Shown here piece after piece: positions 56,801-64,000 of a stretch of 64,000 nucleotides of DNA. The position numbers and the translations under genes were made by a program. Below the pieces are notes generated by a model, which was not told where the DNA came from, ran no database searches, and worked only from the letters and a program-made list of their open reading frames with translations. The first letter of the stretch is position 1. Each line of letters begins with the position of its first letter. The DNA is from Umbribacter vaginalis (GTDB taxonomy: Bacteria; Actinomycetota; Coriobacteriia; Coriobacteriales; Eggerthellaceae), in NCBI GenBank assembly GCA_001552935.1, contig KQ959705.1:212191-276190 (forward strand), in the 5' to 3' direction.

Positions 56801-57229
56801 TTAGTCAAGTGATTGTGAAAGCATCCAAATAGCTTTGCTGTAATCGCCGATAAGATCGTCCATCTTCGTAGAAACAAGGAAGTTTCCAGCGTTGTCGGCT
56901 TCTTCCTTTACGCCTTTAGCGCTTTCAAGCAGATATTTGAAGTCGGCAAGTACTTCGCTCCATACTACCGGAGCACCTACAAACTCGCTTGGAGCTTCTT
57001 TAATCTTGCTGTGAGCAGTAAACTGGCTGATGGTTGAAACAGGTTTCAGGTTGCACATAAGCATCGCTTCAGCAACTTCATCAACGTGACCGTTCACCAT
57101 ATCGTAATATTCTTCAAGTTTAGCGTGTGCTACGAAGAATGTATGGCCTTTCACATACCAGTGAAAATTTTGCAGCTTGTGATAAAAAACTACAAGGTCA
57201 GATAAAAGTTCGTTCATTTTTGTTTCCAT
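56801..57229 (-). CDS. dps: Dps/ferritin-like DNA-protection protein
   Basis: A 142-residue Dps-type miniferritin that stores iron and guards DNA from peroxide. The intersubunit ferroxidase ligands appear in FHWYVKGHTFFVAHAKLEEYY (first helix pair) and the following HVDEVAE. An AraC regulator is divergently transcribed, and the interval contains ATTAGCTAAT, the core shared with the zinT operators. Length is slightly short because of a brief N-terminal tail. Confidence 0.92.
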   Translation of the reverse strand: METKMNELLSDLVVFYHKLQNFHWYVKGHTFFVAHAKLEEYYDMVNGHVDEVAEAMLMCNLKPVSTISQFTAHSKIKEAPSEFVGAPVVWSEVLADFKYLLESAKGVKEEADNAGNFLVSTKMDDLIGDYSKAIWMLSQSLD

Positions 57230-57307
57230 GATTAAGCCTTCCTAACGGATTTGTTTTACCTTATGTTTGTAAGTATAAAGCTTGTTACATTGAAAAAATA
57301 GTATTAT

Positions 57308-57317
57308 ATTAGCTAAT
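57308..57317. promoter_or_regulatory. ATTAGCTAAT palindrome in the dps-AraC interval
   Basis: A perfect 10-base palindrome flanked by ATAT on the left, matching the right-hand arm of both zinT operators. It lies 79 bases upstream of dps and 60 bases upstream of the AraC gene. Confidence 0.4.
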
Positions 57318-57376
57318 CTTAGTACGATATTGTAAAAGCACTATTTTATTGCATACAATTTATTAGGAAGGTACGC

Positions 57377-58249
57377 ATGGAACAAACAACTACGTGCATA
57401 AGCTCGAAAACGCTGCCGTTGAGTATTGAATATGCCACCACTGGCTACGCGCACGACAAAGATGAGCTGGCGCATATGCATGACTGCCTGGAAATTTCGT
57501 GTGTGCTTCAAGGTTCACTGTATTGCTCTGTCAATGATGACCGCTTTCTGCTTGAACAGGGCGATTTGTGTTTTATCAACCACGGTCAGCTGCACCGCGC
57601 AACGCATGCTCCAACGCTTCAATCGAAGCGCGTTACGCTTATCGTAAGTCCGAACGTGCTGACGCGAAATTCATATGTGTTAGAACATTTTGTAAAGCCA
57701 TTGCTTGATAATCGTACGTTTTCGCATGTGAAAATTTCGCAGTCAAATAATATCGCTACGGAAGTTCGCACGCTCATCGAGCGTATTGATGCGCTTGAGC
57801 ATGAACAAGAGCCGGGTTGCGAGCTTGAAGAAATTGCGCTGGTGCATATGATTTTCCGCTATATGTATGCTGCATATTGTGCAGTTGCTCATACAAACGT
57901 GAGCTATGACGAAAACATTGGCTTACAACTAGCGATGACAACGTATATTTATGAGCATTTTTCCGAGCATGTTACGCTTGAGCATATTGCGCAGGCGGGG
58001 AGTGTGAGCAAGTCGAAGTGCGCGCGCTTGTTCCAAAAGTATGCACACACAACGCCCATTGATTTTTTGAACACGTATCGTCTTGAGCAAAGCACTGCGC
58101 TCTTGGCGTCTACCAATGAGGCGGTGTCACGCATCGCAGCACAGTGTGGGTTTAATCAGCAAAGTTACTTCAATCGGCTATTTTTGCGTGCGTATAATTG
58201 CACGCCGAAGGAGTATCGCACGCGTGTTCAGCACGGGCAGCGCAGCTAG
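57377..58249 (+). CDS. AraC-family transcriptional regulator
   Basis: A 290-residue regulator with an N-terminal cupin-like sensing domain (about 20-110; HDCLEISCVLQGSLYC and DLCFINHGQLHRA) and a C-terminal double helix-turn-helix (about 185-285) with LEHIAQAGSVSKSKCARLFQ and IAAQCGFNQQSYFNRLFLRAY. GGAAGG precedes the ATG. It diverges from dps. Its ligand and targets are unknown; a role in controlling dps or the nearby surface protein is only suggested by position. Confidence 0.9.
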   Translation: MEQTTTCISSKTLPLSIEYATTGYAHDKDELAHMHDCLEISCVLQGSLYCSVNDDRFLLEQGDLCFINHGQLHRATHAPTLQSKRVTLIVSPNVLTRNSYVLEHFVKPLLDNRTFSHVKISQSNNIATEVRTLIERIDALEHEQEPGCELEEIALVHMIFRYMYAAYCAVAHTNVSYDENIGLQLAMTTYIYEHFSEHVTLEHIAQAGSVSKSKCARLFQKYAHTTPIDFLNTYRLEQSTALLASTNEAVSRIAAQCGFNQQSYFNRLFLRAYNCTPKEYRTRVQHGQRS

Positions 58250-58496
58250 CGCGGGTAGGTGCCGTTTACGCGTATGTGGTGCACGTGGGACGCGTGACTG
58301 TGCGAGCATGACGTGCCTGGGCATGTGAACGCAGGGGCACGTGGAACACGTGAGACGCGTGTGGCGTTCCAACAACCCGCGCGGGTAGGGCGCGTATGGG
58401 CATGTGGGTGCAGGGTGCGCACGTGCGCTGCGGCCCGTTCGCGTATGTGGCGCACGCCACGCTCAGACGGTGTTGCAGCAAGCGCGCGTGCTGTTC

Positions 58497-61400
58497 CTAC
58501 TTCTTCTTCTTGCTGCCATAGCGGCGCCACGCATACAATCCGCCTGCAACAATAACCACAACAACAAGACCTGCAACAAAAGCCGCAATCATGTTTCTAT
58601 TATGCATAGCTTGCGCATCGCTGGCATGAGCATCGTTTGCAGCTTGCGTGCTGCGCGTGGAGCTTTGTGCGTTTCCGTTTGTTGCGGCACTGTTGCCGTT
58701 TTGCGTTGAGCTGTTGTTAAGCGCGGTGGTGTTGTTACTGCCTGCTTGCGCGTTCGCGTCGGTATTCGATTGCGCGTTTGTGCCGTTTGCCAAGGAATTA
58801 TGCGCGTTGTGCGCTGTGTACGGAGCCCGAGCACCTTGGTATGCGCTATTTCTGCCGGAGGCACCTGATGATGAACTGCCGCCATTGCCCGTTCCGTTTT
58901 CGCCACCAGCACCATTGGTGTTCTTGTGAATGTCGCCACCCGTGCCCGTGCCGTTGCCCGAGTCGCCGTTCGTGTCGTTATCGTTCGTGGTAGACGAGTT
59001 GTTGTGAGACGGATTCGTAGTATCGTTATTGTTTGGATTGTTGTTCGTACCGCCATCGTTGCCATCAGGCGAATTGCCTGGTTTGTGCAGAGGGTTAAGC
59101 GTTGGAAGCGGCGAGTTGTCTACTGACGTTTCCTTCGTGCCAACTAATTCTACCTGGTCAACAGCGTCAATATGCTTACCACGAACCGATTCAATGGTAC
59201 CTGTTAAGCCTTTGTTGGCGTCAACTTCGTAGGTGGTAATTTTTGTGTCTGACCCGTCTTTGCCAGGCATTTGTACGCGCGTTGTACCTTTTGGAAGCGT
59301 TGGATCGTTTTTCGTTATTGTTTTGAACTTAACAGGCGTTGTTTCGGTTTTGACGTTGCCAACTTTGGTTAAGCCGTTTCCTTCAATGCGTACGGTGCCG
59401 TTCGCATACGTTTTCTTTACTGCCTTTGGCTGTGGTTGGCTTTCAACTTTTGTTTGCGTATACGCAAGCGATGAATCTGCTTCGTATTTCATTGTACCCG
59501 CACCAAGATCCTCTACTGTTGGTACATTGAGATCTAACCATATACGTGCGGAGTAGTTGCCATCAAGTCCGTTAATGTTGGGTTTATCTCGAAATGTAAG
59601 ATCTATTGTACGGTTATAAGCGCAATAAGGAAGCCGCTCGCTTAGAATGAATTTGTTGCCTTCATAGTGGCCTTTAACTTGTATATTACGCTTTGATTTA
59701 TCATCATATCTTTGTGGTTGACCGAGCGTTATACCATCGAGTGACTTAAGTGGTAATATCGTTTCTACCTGCTCGGAATCAACAGATACATATTGATGAC
59801 CAAGGTCAAGCTTTTGCAAATGTGGCAAGTTTATGTCTTTAAATATGCTTGGATCAATAAGACAGTTATAGCGCATATCAAGTTCTTCAAGGGCCGTAAG
59901 ATTTTTGATAACCTGAAAATCTTGTGCGCCATTATGTGTAGTAATACCTGACATAGTAAGCTTTTTCAGCTTTGTTAAATTTTGTAGTGCAGAGAGTCCA
60001 TCTTTTACAAGAGAAAAATCGTCATCACTGATATCAAGTTCGGTAAGATTTGTTAGCTCATTCAACGTTGAAAGATCTTTGAATACGTATTTGTCGCCAT
60101 CGTCGGCATCGTTATCGTCGGCATCATCATCGTCGGCATCGTAATCATAATTATCTTTAACATTGTTGTTCATGTAAAGAAGTTCTAGCTTTCTTGAGTT
60201 CTTCAGTGGTGATATGTCATAAACTGCATTGCCATTAATATCAAGTTCACGTAAATTCTTTAAGTTACTGAGCGCAGACAAGCTGGTAATGTGGTTGTCT
60301 TCCATATAAAGATCTTTTAAATTTGTCATATCTTTCAGCGGAGATAGATTAAGCTTAACATCTGATTGGTTGTTTACCTCATGCATAATAAGTGTTTCAA
60401 GACTCGTTAAGTTACTGAGCGCAGACAAGTCGGTAATTGGATTTTTTGAAATAGTAAGCCATTTCAGATTTGTTAAAGCTTTCAGTGGTGTGATGTCTGA
60501 AATCGAACATTCATAAATAAAAAGCTTTTTAAGATTTGTTAATTTGCTCAGTGTAGATACTTGCAAGTTAGGATTGTCTGAAAGATCAAGTGTCGTGAGG
60601 TTCTTTACCTTAGCTAGTGCGGATGCATCTTTAATACTACTGTAACTGAGATCAAGATCTGTTATATTCGTTAAGTCTTTCAGCGTAGATAAGTCTAGTT
60701 CAGGATTCTGCCAAAGATGAAGTTTAGTGAGGTTCTTTACCTTAGCTAGTGCGGAGGCATCTTTAATTTTAGCGCGATAGAGGAAAAGATCTTTTAGATT
60801 CACTAATCCTTCCAGCGTAGATAAGTCTAGTTTAGAATTATCTGAAAGATTAAGTGTCGTGAGGTTCTTTAAGCTTGCTAGTGCAGATGCATCTTTGATT
60901 CTATTGTCGCAAAGATTAAGTGTAGTGAGGTTCGTTAAGCTTGCTAGTGCAGATGCATCTTTGATTATATTGCCGCAAAGATCAAGTGTCGTGAGGTTCT
61001 TTAAGCTTGCTAGTGCTGATGCATTTTTAATATTACTGTCACTGAGATCAAGATCTTTTAGATTCGGTAAGTCTTTCAACGTAGATAAGTCTAGTTTAAA
61101 ATTCTGCGAAAGATCAAGTGTCGTGAGGTTCTTTAAGCTTGCTAGTGCAGATGCATCTTTGATTATATTGCCGCAAAGATCAAGTGTCGTGAGGTTCTTT
61201 AAGCTTTTTAAAGCTGAAATATCTGTGATGGAATTAACTCTGAGATTAAGTTTTTGGAGCTTCGTTAATCCTTGCAATGGCAAAATATTGCTGAAGTAAT
61301 TGCCGCTGAGATTAAGATTTGTTAGGTTCGTGAAGTGTTCCATCCCTGATAAATTATTTATACGATCATTGGAACTATTAGGGCGTTCTAAATTCGCTTC

Positions 61401-61826
61401 TGTGAGCTTTAAGGCTTCAGCCGTTGTAATGTCTGTTGCATTTTCTTTAATGAGCTTTTTTGCTTTCATGACGCTTAGCAATCGAGCTTTCAAAATTGGA
61501 TCTTTGAAATCGATCTGTTTATCCTCGTGAGTGTTTGCCCCAGTATCATGCGCCGCGGTAACAAGGTGTGTTGCACCAGATGCTGTACCTGATACCGCAC
61601 GAAGTGCCTGTGCTGGCGATGCTGCAGGTGTTTGTACAGATGGTGTGGCAGGTTTTACTGCAGGTGGGTTAGTAGGTTTCTGTGCAGCCTTTGCGGTCGA
61701 TGAGGATGCAGGGCTTGCGTATGCCTGTTGCGGCGCCGATGCCGCAACAGCTCCCATGGCTGTTGTGCACATTCCTACGCTTAACATTACCGACAAAACG
61801 GCATTTGTTTTATTGCTTTGCTTCAT
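58497..61826 (-). CDS. Internalin-like LRR/G5 surface protein with C-terminal membrane anchor
   Basis: A 1109-residue secreted protein. A signal peptide covers about 1-37 and a Pro/Ala/Thr linker precedes about 22 leucine-rich repeats of 22 residues (roughly 160-680), of the internalin pattern LxxLxNLTTLDLxxNxIKDxSA. One repeat carries an Asp-rich insert (YDADDDDADDNDADDGD). A beta-rich segment and a G5-type domain (TTPVKFKTITKNDPTLPKG onward) follow, then a long Asn/Ser/Gly/Thr-rich stalk and a final hydrophobic helix plus RRYGSKKKK. No LPxTG is seen, so it is membrane-anchored rather than sortase-linked. GGGAG supports the ATG at 61826. A likely adhesin. Confidence 0.88.
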   Translation of the reverse strand: MKQSNKTNAVLSVMLSVGMCTTAMGAVAASAPQQAYASPASSSTAKAAQKPTNPPAVKPATPSVQTPAASPAQALRAVSGTASGATHLVTAAHDTGANTHEDKQIDFKDPILKARLLSVMKAKKLIKENATDITTAEALKLTEANLERPNSSNDRINNLSGMEHFTNLTNLNLSGNYFSNILPLQGLTKLQKLNLRVNSITDISALKSLKNLTTLDLCGNIIKDASALASLKNLTTLDLSQNFKLDLSTLKDLPNLKDLDLSDSNIKNASALASLKNLTTLDLCGNIIKDASALASLTNLTTLNLCDNRIKDASALASLKNLTTLNLSDNSKLDLSTLEGLVNLKDLFLYRAKIKDASALAKVKNLTKLHLWQNPELDLSTLKDLTNITDLDLSYSSIKDASALAKVKNLTTLDLSDNPNLQVSTLSKLTNLKKLFIYECSISDITPLKALTNLKWLTISKNPITDLSALSNLTSLETLIMHEVNNQSDVKLNLSPLKDMTNLKDLYMEDNHITSLSALSNLKNLRELDINGNAVYDISPLKNSRKLELLYMNNNVKDNYDYDADDDDADDNDADDGDKYVFKDLSTLNELTNLTELDISDDDFSLVKDGLSALQNLTKLKKLTMSGITTHNGAQDFQVIKNLTALEELDMRYNCLIDPSIFKDINLPHLQKLDLGHQYVSVDSEQVETILPLKSLDGITLGQPQRYDDKSKRNIQVKGHYEGNKFILSERLPYCAYNRTIDLTFRDKPNINGLDGNYSARIWLDLNVPTVEDLGAGTMKYEADSSLAYTQTKVESQPQPKAVKKTYANGTVRIEGNGLTKVGNVKTETTPVKFKTITKNDPTLPKGTTRVQMPGKDGSDTKITTYEVDANKGLTGTIESVRGKHIDAVDQVELVGTKETSVDNSPLPTLNPLHKPGNSPDGNDGGTNNNPNNNDTTNPSHNNSSTTNDNDTNGDSGNGTGTGGDIHKNTNGAGGENGTGNGGSSSSGASGRNSAYQGARAPYTAHNAHNSLANGTNAQSNTDANAQAGSNNTTALNNSSTQNGNSAATNGNAQSSTRSTQAANDAHASDAQAMHNRNMIAAFVAGLVVVVIVAGGLYAWRRYGSKKKK
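60840..61220. repeat. Near-identical 66-bp LRR-coding repeats
   Basis: Within the LRR gene, units of 66 bases (22 codons) are almost identical at DNA level. The stretch with ATTATATTGCCGCAAAGATC and its following 35 bases occurs at about 60963 and again about 198 bases later. Such identity implies recent duplication and the possibility of copy-number change by recombination. Confidence 0.75.
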
Positions 61827-62449
61827 GAGGAATTCTCCCATACCATATTCATGAGGCGTATTTGTCAATTAAAGTAGGGATTTATAGACAATCCTTGCAT
61901 GGCAAAAATGCCCTGATTAAATAACTATAACGGAGAAAAATTATAATACAGAGCTTTTTTACTTACAATAGAGCGTACCCTATAAATCCCTTGATTAATT
62001 TATAATATTCACAAAAGAATTTATACAGCGACCAGGGCGTCGTACGTCACTGCTCTAACCGCTCGCGCATTGTCCTTGCGCCGCGCTGGCGCAGATGGAT
62101 GGCGTGCTGCCTTCCACGTATACTGGCGTTTCACTGGCGACGCACTGGCGCAGATGCGTTGCTGCGTTCCCAGTGTGTATTCGTACCATTTTTGTGACGT
62201 GCACTCGCACCGTTCCTGTGACACGCACTGTTCCGATCGCTGCACTGCACCAGTGCCCGTACGACCGTTGCACCAACGCCGCACCACCGCACCACCAACA
62301 TCGCACCAACAGCGTGCCGCCGCACCACACGAACAATATTTCTCGTGGTAGCACGCTGTTCTTTGTATATGTCTACCTCAAAAAGTGCTGCTCGTTCGCA
62401 CAGAAAACACCTGCGCGCGATACTTCAAGAAAAAAGTTTGGAAAAGTAC
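61827..62449. other. Intergenic region upstream of the LRR gene
   Basis: The first 200 bases are AT-rich and should hold the LRR gene promoter. The region 62040-62350 is GC-rich with repeated words such as CTGGCGCAGATG and GTGACnCGCAC, and no frame with a ribosome-binding site. I find no gene. Confidence 0.4.
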
Positions 62450-62477
62450 TTGCAAAGCAAATTCCATTGTGTATAAT
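62450..62477 (+). promoter_or_regulatory. Promoter of the T-box leader
   Basis: TTGCAA (62450-62455) and TATAAT (62472-62477) separated by 16 bases, immediately upstream of the structured leader. Confidence 0.6.
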
Positions 62478-62483
62478 TCCTAG

Positions 62484-62825
62484 CTATAAATTCTTTGACG
62501 AGAATACGACGTTTCGATTACTGTGTTACAGCGAGTCGGGTATGGTGAAAGCCGACAGAGCAAGTGCGAATCGTTATCATCTCTGAGAAGCGAGACTGAA
62601 AGCTCATCTGGGGTCGCATAGTTCTTCCTAGGATGAATCGCGAACAGCACAGCAAGTAAGGATCGCCGGGATTCCCCGTTAGGAAAAGCGCATGTTGGTG
62701 CGTAAAGTGTCGTTCACACCGTATTTACTATTGACGGCTCGTGAGCGGAATAAGGGTGGTACCGCGGATAATGTTTATTCGTCCCTCGTAATCCAGTTCA
62801 GATTACGAGGGATTTTTTATTGCCT
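62484..62825 (+). promoter_or_regulatory. T-box riboswitch leader, probably isoleucine-specific
   Basis: The T-box sequence AAGGGTGGTACCGCG lies at 62752-62766; its UGGU bulge fits a tRNA with discriminator A. Stem I can pair GAGA (62500-62503) with TCTC (62580-62583) and CGATT (62515-62519) with AATCG (62569-62573). This leaves a specifier loop in which ATC (62576-62578) followed by A is the best codon candidate, i.e. Ile. The apical arm GTCGG/CCGAC is present. A terminator (arms CCCTCGTAATC and GATTACGAGGG, 62783-62811, then TTTTTT) competes with the antiterminator formed by AGGG and TCCCT. Confidence 0.9.
62783..62819 (+). terminator. T-box regulated terminator
   Basis: Eleven-base perfect stem with loop CAGTTCA and six T, directly after the T-box antiterminator. 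It decides expression of the BASS transporter downstream. Confidence 0.9.
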
Positions 62826-62913
62826 TGCGTTTATGTGCGCAAACGTAGTAAAAAATCCCAAACTTGTTTCGTTGCAAAGGGCTACGAACAATATCGTAAA
62901 GAAAGGGTGTGTT

Positions 62914-63966
62914 ATGAAAACACTGCGTGTGCTCGGAAAAGGAAGTAAAGTATTAGCGAATTTTTCGTCCATTTTCGTTATTGCTATTGCCGTAGCCACT
63001 TTGCTTGTTCCCTCGCTTATGAGCTGGGTAAACACACGTTTGTTTACCGACTTTTTGGGGAACGGATTTTCGTGGCAGTCGCTTATCATCGGCTTTATCA
63101 TGTTTTGCATGGGTCTGACGCTTTCAAAAAACGACTTCAAAGTACTTGCTCAAAGGCCGTTTGACATCTGTGTTGGTGCCGTTGCACAGTATTTGATTAT
63201 GCCGCTTTCGGCGTTCGCACTGTGCAAAGCGCTACATTTGCCTGATGCGCTTGCTATTGGTTTGATGCTGGTAGGTTGTTGCCCGGGCGGTGTTTCGTCG
63301 AACATCATGAGTTATTTGTGCAGGGGAGACGTTGCGTTTTCGGTTGGAATGACTACGGTTTCAACCTTGCTTGCGCCTTTCGTAACGCCGTTTTTGATGA
63401 CGCTTATGGCAAGCGGCATCAGCATCCAACTAAAACCCGTTCCTATGTTTTTGTCAATCATCGAAACAGTTATCGTGCCTGTTGTTGTGGGCTTTTTGAT
63501 CAATTTCAAGTACGAGAACAACAAAACGTATCAAGAAGTGCGCGCGTGTATGCCAGGTGTTGCTGTTGTGGGTTTGGCGTGCGTTGTTGGTGGCGTTACC
63601 GCATCACAAGGTCATGCGTTTGTGGCATCGGGTGCCTTTGTGTTCCTGGCAGTGTTTTTGCACAACGCGGTGGGCTATGTGCTTGGATACAGTGCTGGCG
63701 TGCTTACGCGCATGTCACGTGCCAAAAAACGCACCGTGTCGCTTGAGGTTGGCATGCAGAACGCGGGGCTTGCAACCACGATGGCAACCAGCAATCCGCA
63801 GCTATCGCTGTTGCCTGAAGCTGCTGTTATCTGCGCTGTTTCATGCGTGTGGCACTCCATCTCGGGAACATTGCTTGCGGGTGCGTTTGCGCAGTGGGAT
63901 GAGTATCAACAGCGCCGTGCTGCGAAAAAAGTTCCTGTTGAAAAGGACGTTCCTACAGTAGTGTAG
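62914..63966 (+). CDS. BASS-family transporter under T-box control
   Basis: A 350-residue membrane protein with nine or ten hydrophobic segments, paralogous to the transporter at 46473 (compare MFCMGLTLSKNDFKVLAQRP, VGCCPGGVSSNIMSYLCRGD and SLEVGMQNAGLATTMA). The start at 62914 lies after the T-box terminator with GAAAGGG ahead; the frame extends upstream into the leader, but that part cannot be coding. Control by uncharged tRNA implies that its cargo is linked to an amino acid, probably isoleucine or a branched-chain keto acid precursor. The family usually carries organic anions with sodium. Confidence 0.88.
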   Translation: MKTLRVLGKGSKVLANFSSIFVIAIAVATLLVPSLMSWVNTRLFTDFLGNGFSWQSLIIGFIMFCMGLTLSKNDFKVLAQRPFDICVGAVAQYLIMPLSAFALCKALHLPDALAIGLMLVGCCPGGVSSNIMSYLCRGDVAFSVGMTTVSTLLAPFVTPFLMTLMASGISIQLKPVPMFLSIIETVIVPVVVGFLINFKYENNKTYQEVRACMPGVAVVGLACVVGGVTASQGHAFVASGAFVFLAVFLHNAVGYVLGYSAGVLTRMSRAKKRTVSLEVGMQNAGLATTMATSNPQLSLLPEAAVICAVSCVWHSISGTLLAGAFAQWDEYQQRRAAKKVPVEKDVPTVV

Positions 63967-64000
63967 CGTCGCGCGTGTGTTAGCGGATGGTGGCTATTTA

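Noticed and set aside
58497..58620. Sortase signal on the LRR protein
   Set aside because: The C-terminus has a hydrophobic helix and basic tail, but no LPxTG-like motif precedes it.
62055..62354. Cys/Arg/His-rich frames on both strands upstream of the T-box
   Set aside because: Composition reflects GC-rich word repeats; there is no start signal or family resemblance.

Overview
The window reads as chromosome of an anaerobic actinobacterium of the class Coriobacteriia. I infer this from sepF-yggT-divIVA cell-division order, oxygen-sensitive enzymes (NrdD/NrdG, radical-SAM ThiC), several Tat- or lipobox-type lipoproteins, T-box control, and moderate base composition. A Cryptobacterium- or Atopobium-like genus is possible, but the species cannot be settled from sequence reading alone. 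No prophage, insertion sequence, CRISPR array or rRNA operon was seen. Confident RNA features are RNase P RNA, one tRNA-Leu and one T-box leader.

Layout. 1-2 kb: cell division (sepF partial, yggT, divIVA). 2.2-2.6 kb: rnpB on the minus strand. 2.8-5.7 kb: thiN-thiC-thiD. 5.7-10.4 kb: rplU-rpmA, obg, a nadD-yqeK fusion and rsfS, then tRNA-Leu. 11.2-14.2 kb (minus): a FecBCD-type metal-chelate ABC importer. 15-18 kb: thrS, trxA and a small PQ-loop-like membrane protein. 18.4-21.4 kb (minus): anaerobic ribonucleotide reductase nrdD/nrdG with NrdR-like palindromes upstream. 21.9-29.5 kb: purine permease, flavodoxin, trxB, prfA-prmC, a PASTA/Ltp membrane protein and ung. 29.9-36.5 kb: tig, clpP-clpX-valS. 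36.7-43.0 kb (minus): a methyltransferase leading a nickel/peptide-type ABC operon, preceded by an operator-rich AT-rich region. 43.4-49.1 kb: membrane-anchored endonuclease/phosphatase-fold protein, panD, panC, a BASS-family transporter and thiM-thiE. 49.2-51.6 kb: two-component system. 51.8-56.5 kb (minus): znuABC-like zinc importer fed by two tandem ZinT lipoproteins. 56.8-58.2 kb: dps diverging from an AraC regulator. 58.5-61.8 kb (minus): a large internalin-like LRR/G5 surface protein. 62.4-64 kb: a T-box leader driving a second BASS transporter.

How the genes fit together. The thiamine genes make the pyrimidine half de novo (ThiC, ThiD) and salvage the thiazole half (ThiM), joined by ThiE; no thiG/S/F/H is in the window. 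Likewise panD and panC are present without panB/panE. A BASS transporter sits between panC and thiM and overlaps thiM, so it is a good candidate importer for a missing precursor (hydroxyethylthiazole or keto/pantoate). Metal supply is a second theme: FecBCD, nickel/peptide-type, and ZnuABC plus two ZinT, with related inverted repeats before both zinT genes and in the dps/AraC interval.

A third theme is the insertion of long, low-complexity hydrophilic segments into otherwise well-conserved housekeeping proteins (SepF, ThiD, Obg, NadD, PrmC, UNG, ThiM, ClpX, trigger factor, histidine kinase), which looks like a lineage-wide habit.
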